Below the pieces are notes generated by a model. That model had not been told where the DNA came from and made no database searches. It saw only the letters and a program-made list of their open reading frames with translations. From contig NZ_FXBA01000001.1 in the NCBI RefSeq assembly GCF_900177705.1, positions 124,001 through 188,000 of the forward strand: 64,000 nt of DNA, in the 5' to 3' direction. Positions within the stretch are counted from its first letter, which is position 1. Each line of letters opens with the position of its first letter. Source of the stretch: Fibrobacter sp. UWB15. GTDB taxonomy: Bacteria > Fibrobacterota > Fibrobacteria > Fibrobacterales > Fibrobacteraceae. Below, one piece after another: positions 9,366-18,133 of the stretch. The translations under genes and the position numbers were made by a program.

Positions 9366-10451
9366 CAGGAAGTACATGATGTCGCCATCCTGTACCACGT
9401 AGTCCTTGCCTTCGGTGCGGACAAGGCCTGCTTCCTTGGCGGCGTTCCAACTGCCATGCTTTAGGAAGTCTTCGTAGCTCAAGGTTTCTGCGCGAATAAA
9501 GCCGCGTTCGAAGTCGGTGTGAATCACGCCTGCGCATTGCGGGGCCTTGTAGCCTGCGTGGAACGTCCAGGCGCGGCATTCCTTTTCGCCGGCGGTAAAG
9601 AAGGTACGCAGTCCGAGGATTTCGTAACCCTTACGGACCACGGCGTCGAGGCCCGATTCCTTCATGCCGAGTTCCTTCAGGAATTCGGCCTTGTCCGCAG
9701 GTTCCATGGCAGAGAGTTCTTCTTCGATCTTGCCGCTGATCATGATGACTTCGTGGCCGTTTGCGGCGGCGTATTCCTTGAGCTTTTCTACGTAGGCGTT
9801 ACCGGTGAGGATGTCGTCTTCCTTCACGTTGGCGCAGTAGAAGAGCGGTTTTGCGGTCAGCAAGGCCAAGTCTTTCACGATGAGTTCCATTTCTTCGCTG
9901 TCGTGCATCACGGTGCGGGCGGCCTTGCCTTCCTGGAAGGCGTCGCGGAGTTTTTCGCAAGCGGCGAGGCGGGCCTTGGCTTCGGCCCCCCCCATGCGGG
10001 CGGCCTTGGCTTCGGTGGCGAGGCGCTTTTCGACAGAGTCGAGGTCTTTTAGAATCAGTTCGGTCTCGATGATTTCCACGTCGCGGACCGGGTCTACGGA
10101 ACCGTGCACGTGCACAATGTTTTCGTCATCGAAGCAGCGAATGACTTCCATGATAGCTTCGCATTCACGAATGTGGGTCAGGAACTGGTTGCCGAGGCCT
10201 TCGCCCTGGGCGGCACCCTTTACAAGACCTGCAATGTCCACAAATTCTGTAACGGCGGGAACGATGGATTTCGGATTGTAGACCTTGACCAGTTCGTCGA
10301 GGCGGCTGTCCGGCACGCTCACCATGCCCACGTTCGGTTCGATGGTGCAGAAGGGGTAGTTGGCCGCTTCGGCGCCGGCGTTGGTGATGGCGTTAAAGAT
10401 GGTGGACTTGCCCACGTTGGGGAGGCCTACGATACCGCATTTAAAACCCAT
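9354..10451 (-). CDS. ychF: YchF/OLA1-family P-loop NTPase
   Basis: 365 residues, normal length. The P-loop GLPNVGKST is at residues 8-16 and the G3-like DIAG follows. The base-recognition site reads NVKEDD rather than NKxD, as in YchF proteins, which prefer ATP. A C-terminal TGS domain ends in VVQDGDIMYFLFNV. YchF binds ribosomes and is linked to stress control. The start is supported by a Shine-Dalgarno (CTGGAG) on the minus strand. It is divergent from the MATE gene and its 3' end is built into the heptad element. Confidence 0.95.
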   Translation of the reverse strand: MGFKCGIVGLPNVGKSTIFNAITNAGAEAANYPFCTIEPNVGMVSVPDSRLDELVKVYNPKSIVPAVTEFVDIAGLVKGAAQGEGLGNQFLTHIRECEAIMEVIRCFDDENIVHVHGSVDPVRDVEIIETELILKDLDSVEKRLATEAKAARMGGAEAKARLAACEKLRDAFQEGKAARTVMHDSEEMELIVKDLALLTAKPLFYCANVKEDDILTGNAYVEKLKEYAAANGHEVIMISGKIEEELSAMEPADKAEFLKELGMKESGLDAVVRKGYEILGLRTFFTAGEKECRAWTFHAGYKAPQCAGVIHTDFERGFIRAETLSYEDFLKHGSWNAAKEAGLVRTEGKDYVVQDGDIMYFLFNV

Positions 10452-10545
10452 GATAATCTCCAGTTTTGGCGGCTACCTATCTGCCGCTCGTTTTTTTGCG
10501 ATGTAAAGGTAGAAAAATGCCCTTGTAGGCTGTCCCATGAAAATC

Positions 10546-10551
10546 TAAATT
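10546..10551 (+). promoter_or_regulatory. Probable -10 box of the MATE gene
   Basis: TAAATT lies 20 bases before ATG 10572 and would give a leader of about 14 bases containing AAGG. Confidence 0.35.
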
Positions 10552-10571
10552 TACGCCCGTTTTTAAGGTTC

Positions 10572-11936
10572 ATGGTCAAGAAACTTATGGCTAGCCACTC
10601 GTCAAAGACGAACATCGATATGCTGAATGGCTCCCTTGGGAGAAAAATCCTGAGGTTTGCCATTCCTATTGCCTTGAGCAGTATTTTCCAGCAGATGTTT
10701 AACTTGGCAGATGTCGCCGTGGTGGGGCAGTTTGCGGGTGACAAGGCTTTGGCGGCCGTTGGCGCAAATACCTTCGTCATCAATTTGCTGATCAACTTGT
10801 TCGTGGGCATTTCGGTCGGGGCGAATGTGGTGGTAGCCAATTCCATTGGCGAGCGAAGCTACCGTTCTATCACCCGCAGCGTTCATACGTCGGTGATGGT
10901 ATCGTTCTTTAGTGGGATTTTGCTTTCGTTTGTGGGAATCTTTTTTGCAAGGCCGATTCTTGAGTTGATTTCGACTCCGGTAGACGTGTTGGACATGGCG
11001 GTGCGATACCTGCAAATCTACTTTGCGGGAATGCCCTTCGTGATGGTGTATAACTTTGTGTCGGCGGTCTTGCGCAGCAAGGGCGATACAAAACGCCCGC
11101 TGTACGTGCTTATGGTGGCGGGTGCGGTGAACGTGGTACTGAACCTGATTTTGGTGGCCGGCTTTGACATGGGCGTGTCGGGCGTGGCGATTGCGACAGT
11201 GTTTGCAAATACCATCAGTGGCGTTACGTTGTTCTACCTCCTGTTGCATGAGGTGGGCCCATTTAAGTTGGAGTTCTGGAAGTTGCGTGTGACGCCCTTC
11301 TTCTTGAGCCGCATTCTGCGCGTGGGGATTCCGACAGGGCTTCGCGGCGTCGTGTTCTCGTTTAGCAATGTGTGCCTGCAGTCGGCTATCAATAGCCTCG
11401 GTTCTGCAACGGTGGCGGCTTCGTCGATAGCCCTCAATTACGAATTCGTGGTGTACTACTGGCTGAGTTCTTTTTCGCAGGCGTGCGTGACTTTCGTGGG
11501 GCAGAATTACGGCGCGAAGAATATGGAACGTTGCCGCCGTACGGTCCGCTGGTCGCTTTTGCTGGGGTGTTGCTCTACAGTTGTCTTGAGCGCGCTTTGC
11601 TGCATTTTCGCAAAGCCCATGCTGAGCGTGTTTACGTCCAATGTCGAAATTATTGAAATTGCATCTATCCGTATGTATGTGGTGGTGGGGCTCCTGGCGA
11701 TCAACGTGTTCCTGGATGTGTTTTCAGGAGCGCTTTCGGGAATGGGCAAGTCCCTGGCTCCGGCCCTTACCTGCATGGTCGGCGTTTGCGGAATCCGCAT
11801 TCTCTGGGTGATTTTCGTGTTCCCTCGGTACAAATCTTTCGCTTCGCTGATGGTTGTATACCCGATAAGCTGGATTCTTACGATTTCTGTTATCGCGGGA
11901 ATCTATTTCTACCATGTGAGACGTGTCAAGTTTTAG
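10572..11936 (+). CDS. MATE-family multidrug/Na+ efflux transporter
   Basis: 454 residues with about twelve hydrophobic segments in two halves, the usual MATE layout. The N-terminus MLNGSLGRKILRFAIPIALS and the FNLADVAVVGQFAG stretch are characteristic. It exports cationic compounds in exchange for H+ or Na+; the substrate cannot be read. The open frame extends upstream to 10104 but there it overlaps ychF and has no transporter sequence. ATG 10572 has a weak AAGG in front; ATG 10587 is an alternative. Confidence 0.85.
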   Translation: MVKKLMASHSSKTNIDMLNGSLGRKILRFAIPIALSSIFQQMFNLADVAVVGQFAGDKALAAVGANTFVINLLINLFVGISVGANVVVANSIGERSYRSITRSVHTSVMVSFFSGILLSFVGIFFARPILELISTPVDVLDMAVRYLQIYFAGMPFVMVYNFVSAVLRSKGDTKRPLYVLMVAGAVNVVLNLILVAGFDMGVSGVAIATVFANTISGVTLFYLLLHEVGPFKLEFWKLRVTPFFLSRILRVGIPTGLRGVVFSFSNVCLQSAINSLGSATVAASSIALNYEFVVYYWLSSFSQACVTFVGQNYGAKNMERCRRTVRWSLLLGCCSTVVLSALCCIFAKPMLSVFTSNVEIIEIASIRMYVVVGLLAINVFLDVFSGALSGMGKSLAPALTCMVGVCGIRILWVIFVFPRYKSFASLMVVYPISWILTISVIAGIYFYHVRRVKF

Positions 11937-11942
11937 TATATT
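11937..11942 (+). promoter_or_regulatory. Leaderless-type -10 box of the lipoprotein gene
   Basis: TATATT, then 7 bases, then ATG 11950, with no Shine-Dalgarno. The box begins directly at the stop codon of the MATE gene. Confidence 0.5.
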
Positions 11943-11949
11943 TCGGACA

Positions 11950-13122
11950 ATGCGTTATTTAAAACTCGCCTCATTGTCTTTATTATTTGCCCTTTCGGCT
12001 TGTGTTTACGAGCCGGAACAGTTTGCGGGTTCTGAAACCTCCAATGAAAAGACTGAAACGGGCTCGATTGTTGCGGTGAACGGTGGCAAGCAAATTTGCA
12101 ACCCTTCCGTTTCCCAGGATCCTGAAAATTATCCGGCTGCAATGCTTTGGCTGAACTTTGGCGGCAAGCTGAATGTAGAAGCCCCCGATTCCGTGTACAC
12201 GACTTCGAAGGTGGTGCAGCATGACCGTCTTTCGGTGTCCGACACCTCGGGTAAGGTTCTTTGGTATTTGATGCGTGATACTGAAGCGGGCGATTGCCAG
12301 TTCCAGGATCCGGAATGGAGTACGCACCCGAACTATATTGTGGCGCTCCGTGCTTACGATACCAAGGGGAACAAGGCTTGCGAAAATCTGGATTATGGCG
12401 TTTTTGCAGTCCGTATGTCTGACAAGAAACAGTTCTTCTTCTACGACAAGGATATTAGCGAATTTGCGACTCCGCACTTGTGGGTAAGTCCCGATGCCGT
12501 GCTTGATTCTTCGGCCGATGATTCCAAGGTTGAAGGATTCTTCGGCACAAGCGATGTGCGTCTGGTTTATGTGAACAAGAAAGACCAGATTGTATTTGTG
12601 GACTACGCCAATGGCGGAGCCAAGAAGGCCATTACGCTCAAGAAACCCTCCGGTGTCGATGGCTGGATGATGGATAGCCCCATGATTTCGCCGGATGGCA
12701 AGTATGTAGTTTACAACGTGATTAACGCTGCGATGACGGGTTGGCGCTCCTTTATTCAGGAACTTTCGAAGGACGCAGAACCGTATGAAATCGAAAAGAA
12801 TTCCGGTATGATTTCTGAACCGGTTCAGCCGCACTGGTTCTCTTTTGCCGGACGCCTTTTTGTGGTATGGGCGGAATTTCCGCAGGGTTCGCAGTACGTG
12901 AACAAGAATGATTTGTCTGATGAATCGGTGCAAAACGGTAGCGCAGGCCGTACGGTGATGCGTGAAATCAAGTTGGCTGCTAATGCCCCTGCAGACCTTG
13001 CATTTGAATGGGTCGACAACGCCAAAGAAATTGCGCAGATCCCGATGATTGGTGGACGTTCGCCTGATGGATTTTTCTTGGCAACCGGTGCGAACAATGG
13101 CTATTTGCTGAAACTCCCGTGA
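11950..13122 (+). CDS. Lipoprotein, possibly beta-propeller, unknown function
   Basis: 390 residues. The lipobox LSAC puts the lipidated cysteine at residue 18; this fixes ATG 11950 and not the earlier GTG. The mature part contains recurring motifs such as SPDGKYVVYNV and RSPDGFFLATG, with DGK turns like those of TolB/WD40-type propellers. This is suggestive only. The next gene, an outer-membrane barrel, starts 8 bases later, so the two probably form an envelope pair. Confidence 0.75.
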   Translation: MRYLKLASLSLLFALSACVYEPEQFAGSETSNEKTETGSIVAVNGGKQICNPSVSQDPENYPAAMLWLNFGGKLNVEAPDSVYTTSKVVQHDRLSVSDTSGKVLWYLMRDTEAGDCQFQDPEWSTHPNYIVALRAYDTKGNKACENLDYGVFAVRMSDKKQFFFYDKDISEFATPHLWVSPDAVLDSSADDSKVEGFFGTSDVRLVYVNKKDQIVFVDYANGGAKKAITLKKPSGVDGWMMDSPMISPDGKYVVYNVINAAMTGWRSFIQELSKDAEPYEIEKNSGMISEPVQPHWFSFAGRLFVVWAEFPQGSQYVNKNDLSDESVQNGSAGRTVMREIKLAANAPADLAFEWVDNAKEIAQIPMIGGRSPDGFFLATGANNGYLLKLP

Positions 13123-13130
13123 GGTAAAAG

Positions 13131-14261
13131 ATGAAGAAGAATTTATTTAGCGGGATTTTGTCTGGCGTTGCCTTGGCTCTAGTGGCAGGTGGCGCATTTT
13201 ATGCCGGTTTTAATGCTCCTGTAGAAGTTTCGACTCCGTGGAAATCTATCGGTGGCTGCGGTGCGGGCGGCTCCGGTGGTGGTTCGGGCGATGGCATCAA
13301 GTGGATAGGCCAGGGTGTTTCTGGCGGTTACCTCGAAGTCGAAGCGTTTACCAAGTATACGGTCGGCCAGAATTTCACGGGTGTCTCGTTCACGCCGCAT
13401 CTGTCTATCAAGCCGACTTGGTCAACCAAGCTCGGTGTGTCAATTCCTTGGATGAGCCATAGCGGCGAAGTGCAGTACCGCAGTAACCAAATTCCGGCAG
13501 ACCGCACTACGGGCGGCGTGGGCGATGTGTCCATTGACTTTAGCAAGACAATCGGTAGCGGTGGTGCCGCATCGCTTTCGGCAAGTCTCACCATACCCAC
13601 GGGTCAGTACGACATCAAACGCGGTACGGATTCCGGCAAGGAACTGTTGCCGAGCAGTTTCCAGAAGGGCTCGGGCCTGTATTCGCTTACGCTCGGTTGG
13701 GACTACAGCCGCGATACCGACAAGGGAATCTGGCTTTACGGCCTTAGCTACACGCACCCGTTTGCCATGCACCTGATTTCGGGAGAGAACGAATTCAACG
13801 ATTCTTACTGGAAGGACATGGAACACGAAGGCGACCGCTTTGAATACCGCTTCAAGCCTTATGGCGAAAACGATTTGGGCGCCTACACTCCGCCTTCGGT
13901 GGGTGGCTCCATTGCTTACGGCTATCGCGGTCGTCCGGGAATCGTGCAGAGCTTCGGCGTGAATATCTCGGTGCCGCTCGGAGTTGCATGGATCAATTCC
14001 GAAAAGGTCGGAACTTACGACCCGCGCCCCGACCCCGATCATCAGGCGTGGTCCGTGGCGTTTGCCTACGGCATCGAATTTTCGAATGCGGACTTCCCGG
14101 TGTTCCTCGCGGTCTCCTTACCGCTCCACGACAAGAGTAACGCCGCTGACCCCGATGACGAATACGACGAAAGCCCCATGCGCAAGTGGGACGCTCCCGA
14201 CTGGAGTGACTTTGGCCAACAGTGGACTATCGCCGTCGGCATCAAGGGAAGTTTCTTCTAA
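13131..14261 (+). CDS. Outer-membrane beta-barrel protein with glycine-rich N-terminus
   Basis: 376 residues with a signal-type hydrophobic start (residues 8-27). A glycine-rich segment near residues 42-54 (CGAGGSGGGSGDG) is followed by alternating hydrophobic/polar strands ending in the aromatic residue of GIKGSFF, as outer-membrane barrels do. It resembles MetA/phenol-degradation-type channel proteins (PTGQYD and similar strand pairs), without a clear substrate. The ribosome site GAGGTAAAAG precedes ATG. It shares a transcript with the lipoprotein upstream and converges on the Xer gene 6 bases away. Confidence 0.75.
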   Translation: MKKNLFSGILSGVALALVAGGAFYAGFNAPVEVSTPWKSIGGCGAGGSGGGSGDGIKWIGQGVSGGYLEVEAFTKYTVGQNFTGVSFTPHLSIKPTWSTKLGVSIPWMSHSGEVQYRSNQIPADRTTGGVGDVSIDFSKTIGSGGAASLSASLTIPTGQYDIKRGTDSGKELLPSSFQKGSGLYSLTLGWDYSRDTDKGIWLYGLSYTHPFAMHLISGENEFNDSYWKDMEHEGDRFEYRFKPYGENDLGAYTPPSVGGSIAYGYRGRPGIVQSFGVNISVPLGVAWINSEKVGTYDPRPDPDHQAWSVAFAYGIEFSNADFPVFLAVSLPLHDKSNAADPDDEYDESPMRKWDAPDWSDFGQQWTIAVGIKGSFF

Positions 14262-14266
14262 AAAAA

Positions 14267-15172
14267 TTAAGCACGCGGGTGCGTTTTCTTGAAAGCTTCT
14301 CGCAGGCGTTCTGCATTTACATGAGTATAGACCTGAGTGGTGGAGATGTTCGAATGCCCGAGCATCTCTTTGACGCTCATGATTTCGGCGCCGTTTTCGA
14401 GCAGGTGCGTAGCAAAGCTATGGCGGAGCACGTGCGGGCTCGCTTTACCTTCCCAACCGATTTCGCGGAGCAGGTGCTGGATGTCGTTTCGAAGCGTGCG
14501 CAGGCCGAAAGGCTTGCCGTCTTCGCTCAGGAATACGTAGCCCGTGGCAGTGGGCATGTGCCCCGCCTGCATTTGCATTTGTTTGTAATTTGCGATGCGG
14601 TCGATGAAACTTTCGGTAAGCGGAACAATGCGTTCCTTGTTGCCCTTGCCGAGCACGCGTACGAGTTTGGCGTTAGTGTCGATGCGGTCCCAGGTGAGAT
14701 TCTGGCATTCCGAAATGCGGAGCCCGGATCCGTAGATGAGCTCGAGCAGAATGCGCGCCCGTACCTGCGGGAGTTTTGCGTCGGCAGGCAGTTCCGGAAA
14801 TTTTTCTTCGGCTAGGTCTTTTTGTCCAAGAACGTTCACCAAGCGCTTGGGGCGTTTGGGCATGGGGACGTTTTCGGCCGGATTCTTTTCGCAAATTTTG
14901 CTCTTGACCAGGTACTTGCCGAAACTCTTTAGGGCGGCCAAGTGTTCGCAAATGCTTGTAGGCGCAAGTTTCTGCTTCATCTTCAAGTCCCACACGAACG
15001 TCTTGACGCTCGATTCCGAGAATGCGTTTAGCGGAAATTCGGCTGCGCCTTCGCCGAGATGTTCCAGAAATTTTGTGAGCGACTTGCGGTACGTGTCGAT
15101 TGTGCGCGGCGAAAAACGTCGCCGGTCCGCGATGTACTGTAAATATTGCTCGATGTGTTCCGAAAGGTTCAT
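14267..15172 (-). CDS. xerC: Tyrosine recombinase of the XerC/XerD type
   Basis: 301 residues, the usual Xer length. The catalytic set is complete: R152 (GSGLRISE), K176 (LGKG), H247 and R250 (HVLRHSF), H273 (LGHSNISTT) and nucleophile Y282 (QVYTHV). An N-terminal SAM-like core-binding domain spans about residues 1-95. Such enzymes resolve chromosome dimers at dif. No integron, phage or insertion-sequence remains are nearby, so a housekeeping role is more likely than a mobile one. XerC and XerD cannot be separated from one sequence. Confidence 0.9.
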   Translation of the reverse strand: MNLSEHIEQYLQYIADRRRFSPRTIDTYRKSLTKFLEHLGEGAAEFPLNAFSESSVKTFVWDLKMKQKLAPTSICEHLAALKSFGKYLVKSKICEKNPAENVPMPKRPKRLVNVLGQKDLAEEKFPELPADAKLPQVRARILLELIYGSGLRISECQNLTWDRIDTNAKLVRVLGKGNKERIVPLTESFIDRIANYKQMQMQAGHMPTATGYVFLSEDGKPFGLRTLRNDIQHLLREIGWEGKASPHVLRHSFATHLLENGAEIMSVKEMLGHSNISTTQVYTHVNAERLREAFKKTHPRA

Positions 15173-15230
15173 CTAAAATACTTTTTCACTGGTCTGCAAA
15201 CCAAAAATAATCTATCTTGAAGGTCAAAGT

Positions 15231-16499
15231 ATGACATTTGCGAAAAATTCTGTTTGTATTGCTTTAATTGCTGTTGCGAATTCTTTTGCCGCCGACCGAG
15301 TGGTAGGTGCGAATGCGACCTTGGATATTGAACCGGGTGCGCGTTCTGCCGCATTGGGTTCTGCGACAATGGCCGTCGATGGCGATTACCTGGGGCTCAT
15401 GTCGAACCCCTACCAGCTTGCAAATGTGAATTACGCATGGGCTTCTTTTTCGCATACCGAATACTATGAAGATACAAAGTATGACTACGCCTCGGCGGTG
15501 GTGCCGCTCGGGGTGGGTCAGGGCTTAGGTATTTCTTTTTCAAGATTCGGTGCAGACGATATTCCCTACATTAAAGAGGGCGAACCCCTGCCCGAAGGTT
15601 CCAACTACAACACGCTTTCTATTGCAGACTGGGTGTTTTCGGCAACCTTCGGCCGTAAGCTCACCAAGCGCCTGGATTTAGGTATCGGGTTCCATGGCCT
15701 TTACCGCGAAATGGATCAGAGCGGCTGGGGCTTCCGCGGCGATGCCGGACTTCGCTTTAATGCGGTCGATGAACTTTACTTGTCGGCCCTCTTGAAGGGC
15801 TGGACGTCTTCGGCGACCAGTTGGGAATCGGGCGAGTTCGAATACTCTTCTCCGGAGTTGTATGTCGCTGCCAGTTACGGACTTCCGGTGCCTTACCTGT
15901 ATGGCAAGTTGAACCTGTATTGGCAGGGTGCCGAACTTTTGCACCGTGAAGCTCGCGACCTGGATTACGAAATGGACCAGTCCCGCGGCAAGCGCGTGTG
16001 GGAAAATCCGCTGGATTGGCTTTCGGGCGGTCGCGGCGGTATCGAATACACCTTCGACTTTGGCCTTTCGCTCCGTGCGGGCCTTTCGAGCTTTACCACG
16101 CTCCAGAGCGTGACCGCGGGTGCGGGTCTAGTTATTGCAAAATTTGTAAAAGTCGACTACGCGTTCGAATCGCACCCGGTACTTTCTCCGGTGCATCGCG
16201 TAAGCGTGAGCATCAGTCCGTACTTGTTTAGCCATGCGCCTAGGTCGGGCACGCCGGAGGCAACTCCGGCAGTCAGCAAGAACCTGACTGAAGAACCCGA
16301 AGAAAGCGACGCCGCCTACGAAGCGATGGAACGGGAGTCTTACGAAGCGCCTGCGGCATCCGAAGTGCCTGCCGCTACAGAGTCCGCCGCACCTTCTGAA
16401 AGTGCAGTCGAAGAACTCGTCCCGGCTCCGGAACAGGTACAAAATCGGTCAAAAAAGCCAAATATCGTTGAATCGGACGATGAGGTCCTTGAACCCTAA
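15231..16499 (+). CDS. PorV/PorQ-like outer-membrane protein with acidic tail
   Basis: 422 residues. After a signal peptide, the mature start (VGANATLDIEPGARSAALG, SATMAVDGDYLGLMSNP) matches the PorV/PorQ/UPF0164 type of FadL-like barrel, in which the PGARxxALG and NP motifs are typical. Some members are type IX secretion shuttle proteins. Strand-like stretches continue to about residue 340. The last 75 residues are Glu/Pro/Ala-rich and probably disordered, which is unusual for a barrel end. It is divergent from the Xer gene across 58 bp. Confidence 0.7.
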   Translation: MTFAKNSVCIALIAVANSFAADRVVGANATLDIEPGARSAALGSATMAVDGDYLGLMSNPYQLANVNYAWASFSHTEYYEDTKYDYASAVVPLGVGQGLGISFSRFGADDIPYIKEGEPLPEGSNYNTLSIADWVFSATFGRKLTKRLDLGIGFHGLYREMDQSGWGFRGDAGLRFNAVDELYLSALLKGWTSSATSWESGEFEYSSPELYVAASYGLPVPYLYGKLNLYWQGAELLHREARDLDYEMDQSRGKRVWENPLDWLSGGRGGIEYTFDFGLSLRAGLSSFTTLQSVTAGAGLVIAKFVKVDYAFESHPVLSPVHRVSVSISPYLFSHAPRSGTPEATPAVSKNLTEEPEESDAAYEAMERESYEAPAASEVPAATESAAPSESAVEELVPAPEQVQNRSKKPNIVESDDEVLEP

Positions 16500-16517
16500 C
16501 CAATATTAGTCTATATT
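16489..16517 (+). promoter_or_regulatory. Promoter of the STAS-LytM operon, predicted leaderless
   Basis: TTGAAC at 16489-16494, a 17-bp spacer and TATATT at 16512-16517 make the best sigma-70-type pair in the window. Only 6 bases separate the box from ATG 16524, and no Shine-Dalgarno is present. Confidence 0.6.
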
Positions 16518-16523
16518 TTTAGC

Positions 16524-17195
16524 ATGCCCCAATTAAAGAATTATCGCGAAGTTGGAATTTTTGATTTGTTGTCGGCCCCCTTGAATCCGATTGGGGCTTT
16601 CGACGCAGAACAGTTTAAGAAAGACGTTCGCGCTTTACTCGCCGAAAAGACAGACGAAAAGTTTTTGGCAGTCGACTTGACTGGTCTTGATTTTGTCTAT
16701 AGCGATGCCTATAATGCATTTATCCAGTTCCAGCAGGAAATGGACGATCGTAAGGGTATGTTTGCCATTTTGACGAACAACCAGACGATTCTGGAAGGCC
16801 TCAAAAAGGCAGGTCTCGACAAGAACATCAAGGTCTTTGCATACGAAGCAGACATGATGTCGTTCTCGCTGCAGGCTAGTGCTCCTGCCGAAATTAAACC
16901 CGAAGTCGATATTGTTCCCGAAGAACCGGCTCCGGTTGCCTCCCAGAATATGGGCAGCACCATGGGCTCTATCGAAGGCGCTCCGTCTGCACACTTGGAC
17001 CGTCATACAGGTGCACATCGTCGCTTTACCAAGAGCTTCAACGCGATTGCTAAAGAAGAACCCGAGGAAAATTCCAAGAAGAAGGGTCTAGACGTTCCGT
17101 TCGATGACGAACCGTCCTCGGCAAAGACTGTGATTATCGTAGTACTCTTGTTGCTTGCAGCGGTGGGCGGAATTCTCGCGTTCTTCTGCATCTAG
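16524..17195 (+). CDS. STAS-like domain protein with C-terminal membrane anchor
   Basis: 223 residues. Residues about 8-115 look like a STAS (anti-anti-sigma) fold: FLAVDLTGLDFVYSDAYNAF corresponds to the strand-loop-helix around the regulatory serine, then FAILTNNQTILEGLKKAGLD. A serine (S56 in VYSDAY) lies at the usual phospho-site. A Pro/Glu-rich linker follows, and residues about 203-222 form one membrane segment (IIVVLLLLAAVGGILAFF), making this a tail-anchored cytoplasmic sensor. The next gene starts 4 bases after its stop. A tail anchor on a STAS domain is not a layout I recognise. Confidence 0.6.
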   Translation: MPQLKNYREVGIFDLLSAPLNPIGAFDAEQFKKDVRALLAEKTDEKFLAVDLTGLDFVYSDAYNAFIQFQQEMDDRKGMFAILTNNQTILEGLKKAGLDKNIKVFAYEADMMSFSLQASAPAEIKPEVDIVPEEPAPVASQNMGSTMGSIEGAPSAHLDRHTGAHRRFTKSFNAIAKEEPEENSKKKGLDVPFDDEPSSAKTVIIVVLLLLAAVGGILAFFCI

Positions 17196-17199
17196 TCCG

Positions 17200-18120
17200 A
17201 TGCCTGTTGAGTTTCAAGAATACAAAAGAAAGCGTAAATCTTTCAATAATCAACATAAGTTCCCATTAATCCGGCTTGTGCTTGTTGCCGTAGCCGCCTT
17301 TATGGCGTATTGGTCGGGGCTTGTTTCTAAAATAGCCAATGCGCTTCCGCTCCCGGGCAATAAAGAAGAAATTCCTGTTGAAACTTGGGAAACGCGTTGT
17401 GCCGCTTATGGTGGTACGCCCTTCCTGTTAAAACAGAGCCTTGCCCAGTGTTCCTGGATTGTCGTGGATTCTGTTCCGGCGCGTCGCTTGCCGAATCCGT
17501 TCCTGCGTTACGTGGCGGGGCTTCGCAAGTCCGAAAAGTCCAAACTCCATTGGATAGCCCCGGTGCAAAATATTGAAAGCCCCTTGTTGGTGATGCACGA
17601 AGACAGTACGACCGCGGTCTATTTGCGTTATATGAAGCCTGATTCCTCCTACATATGGGTATCCAAGGCGACGGGTTGCAAGTTCCCGGGAGTGTGCCCG
17701 AGGCTTCCGTTGGAGTGGTCTGCATTTTCAATTGATGAAGGCTTTGACTTCGAAGGCCAGGAATCCTTGCTTGCCATGGATGTCTTTAGCGGTATTGGAG
17801 AGGCGCCTATTTATCCGGTGCTTTCGGGGCGCGTTCTTGAATCGGGCAAAGATTCTTTAGGTTACTTTGTTGAAATTGACCACGGTTACAATGTAACCAG
17901 CAAGACGTCGGGTATGGGCGCCTTGAACGACTCTTTGTCGGTGGGCGATTCTGTTGGTGTGCAATCGGTGCTTGGCAGGCTTTCTCCGAAAGACAGCGCC
18001 ACCTTCTTTTTGTCTGTCCGCTTGAATGGTCAATTCGTTCGCTGGAATGAATTTTATGCTTCGACCCATCCGGTCTCTCCAGATTCCATTGTGGCATTTG
18101 AAAAATTGAACGGTTTTTAA
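17200..18120 (+). CDS. Membrane-anchored, apparently inactive LytM (M23) protein
   Basis: 306 residues from ATG 17200. A basic N-terminus and one membrane segment (about 26-48) place the rest in the periplasm. The C-terminal 110 residues follow the M23 peptidase pattern (YPVLSGRVLESG, YFVEIDHGY, GDSVGVQSVLGRL, SVRLNGQFVRW). However, the zinc-binding HxH is FLS here and the conserved histidine of the YxHL turn is alanine (MGAL). This is the pattern of non-catalytic LytM factors such as EnvC, which activate amidases during cell separation. It lies 4 bases behind the STAS gene, so the two are co-expressed. Confidence 0.6.
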   Translation: MPVEFQEYKRKRKSFNNQHKFPLIRLVLVAVAAFMAYWSGLVSKIANALPLPGNKEEIPVETWETRCAAYGGTPFLLKQSLAQCSWIVVDSVPARRLPNPFLRYVAGLRKSEKSKLHWIAPVQNIESPLLVMHEDSTTAVYLRYMKPDSSYIWVSKATGCKFPGVCPRLPLEWSAFSIDEGFDFEGQESLLAMDVFSGIGEAPIYPVLSGRVLESGKDSLGYFVEIDHGYNVTSKTSGMGALNDSLSVGDSVGVQSVLGRLSPKDSATFFLSVRLNGQFVRWNEFYASTHPVSPDSIVAFEKLNGF

Positions 18121-18133
18121 TACCTTTGGTCTC

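Noticed and set aside
10104-10571. Upstream extension of the MATE frame
   Set aside because: It overlaps ychF and shows no transporter sequence; a ribosome site and TAAATT box favour 10572.
14262-14290. Terminator between the barrel gene and the Xer gene
   Set aside because: Only a 4-bp GCAC/GTGC stem with a short T-run, and it lies inside the Xer coding end.
14267-15172. Xer recombinase as sign of an integrated element
   Set aside because: No attachment sites, insertion sequences or phage genes nearby; the protein has normal Xer length and composition.
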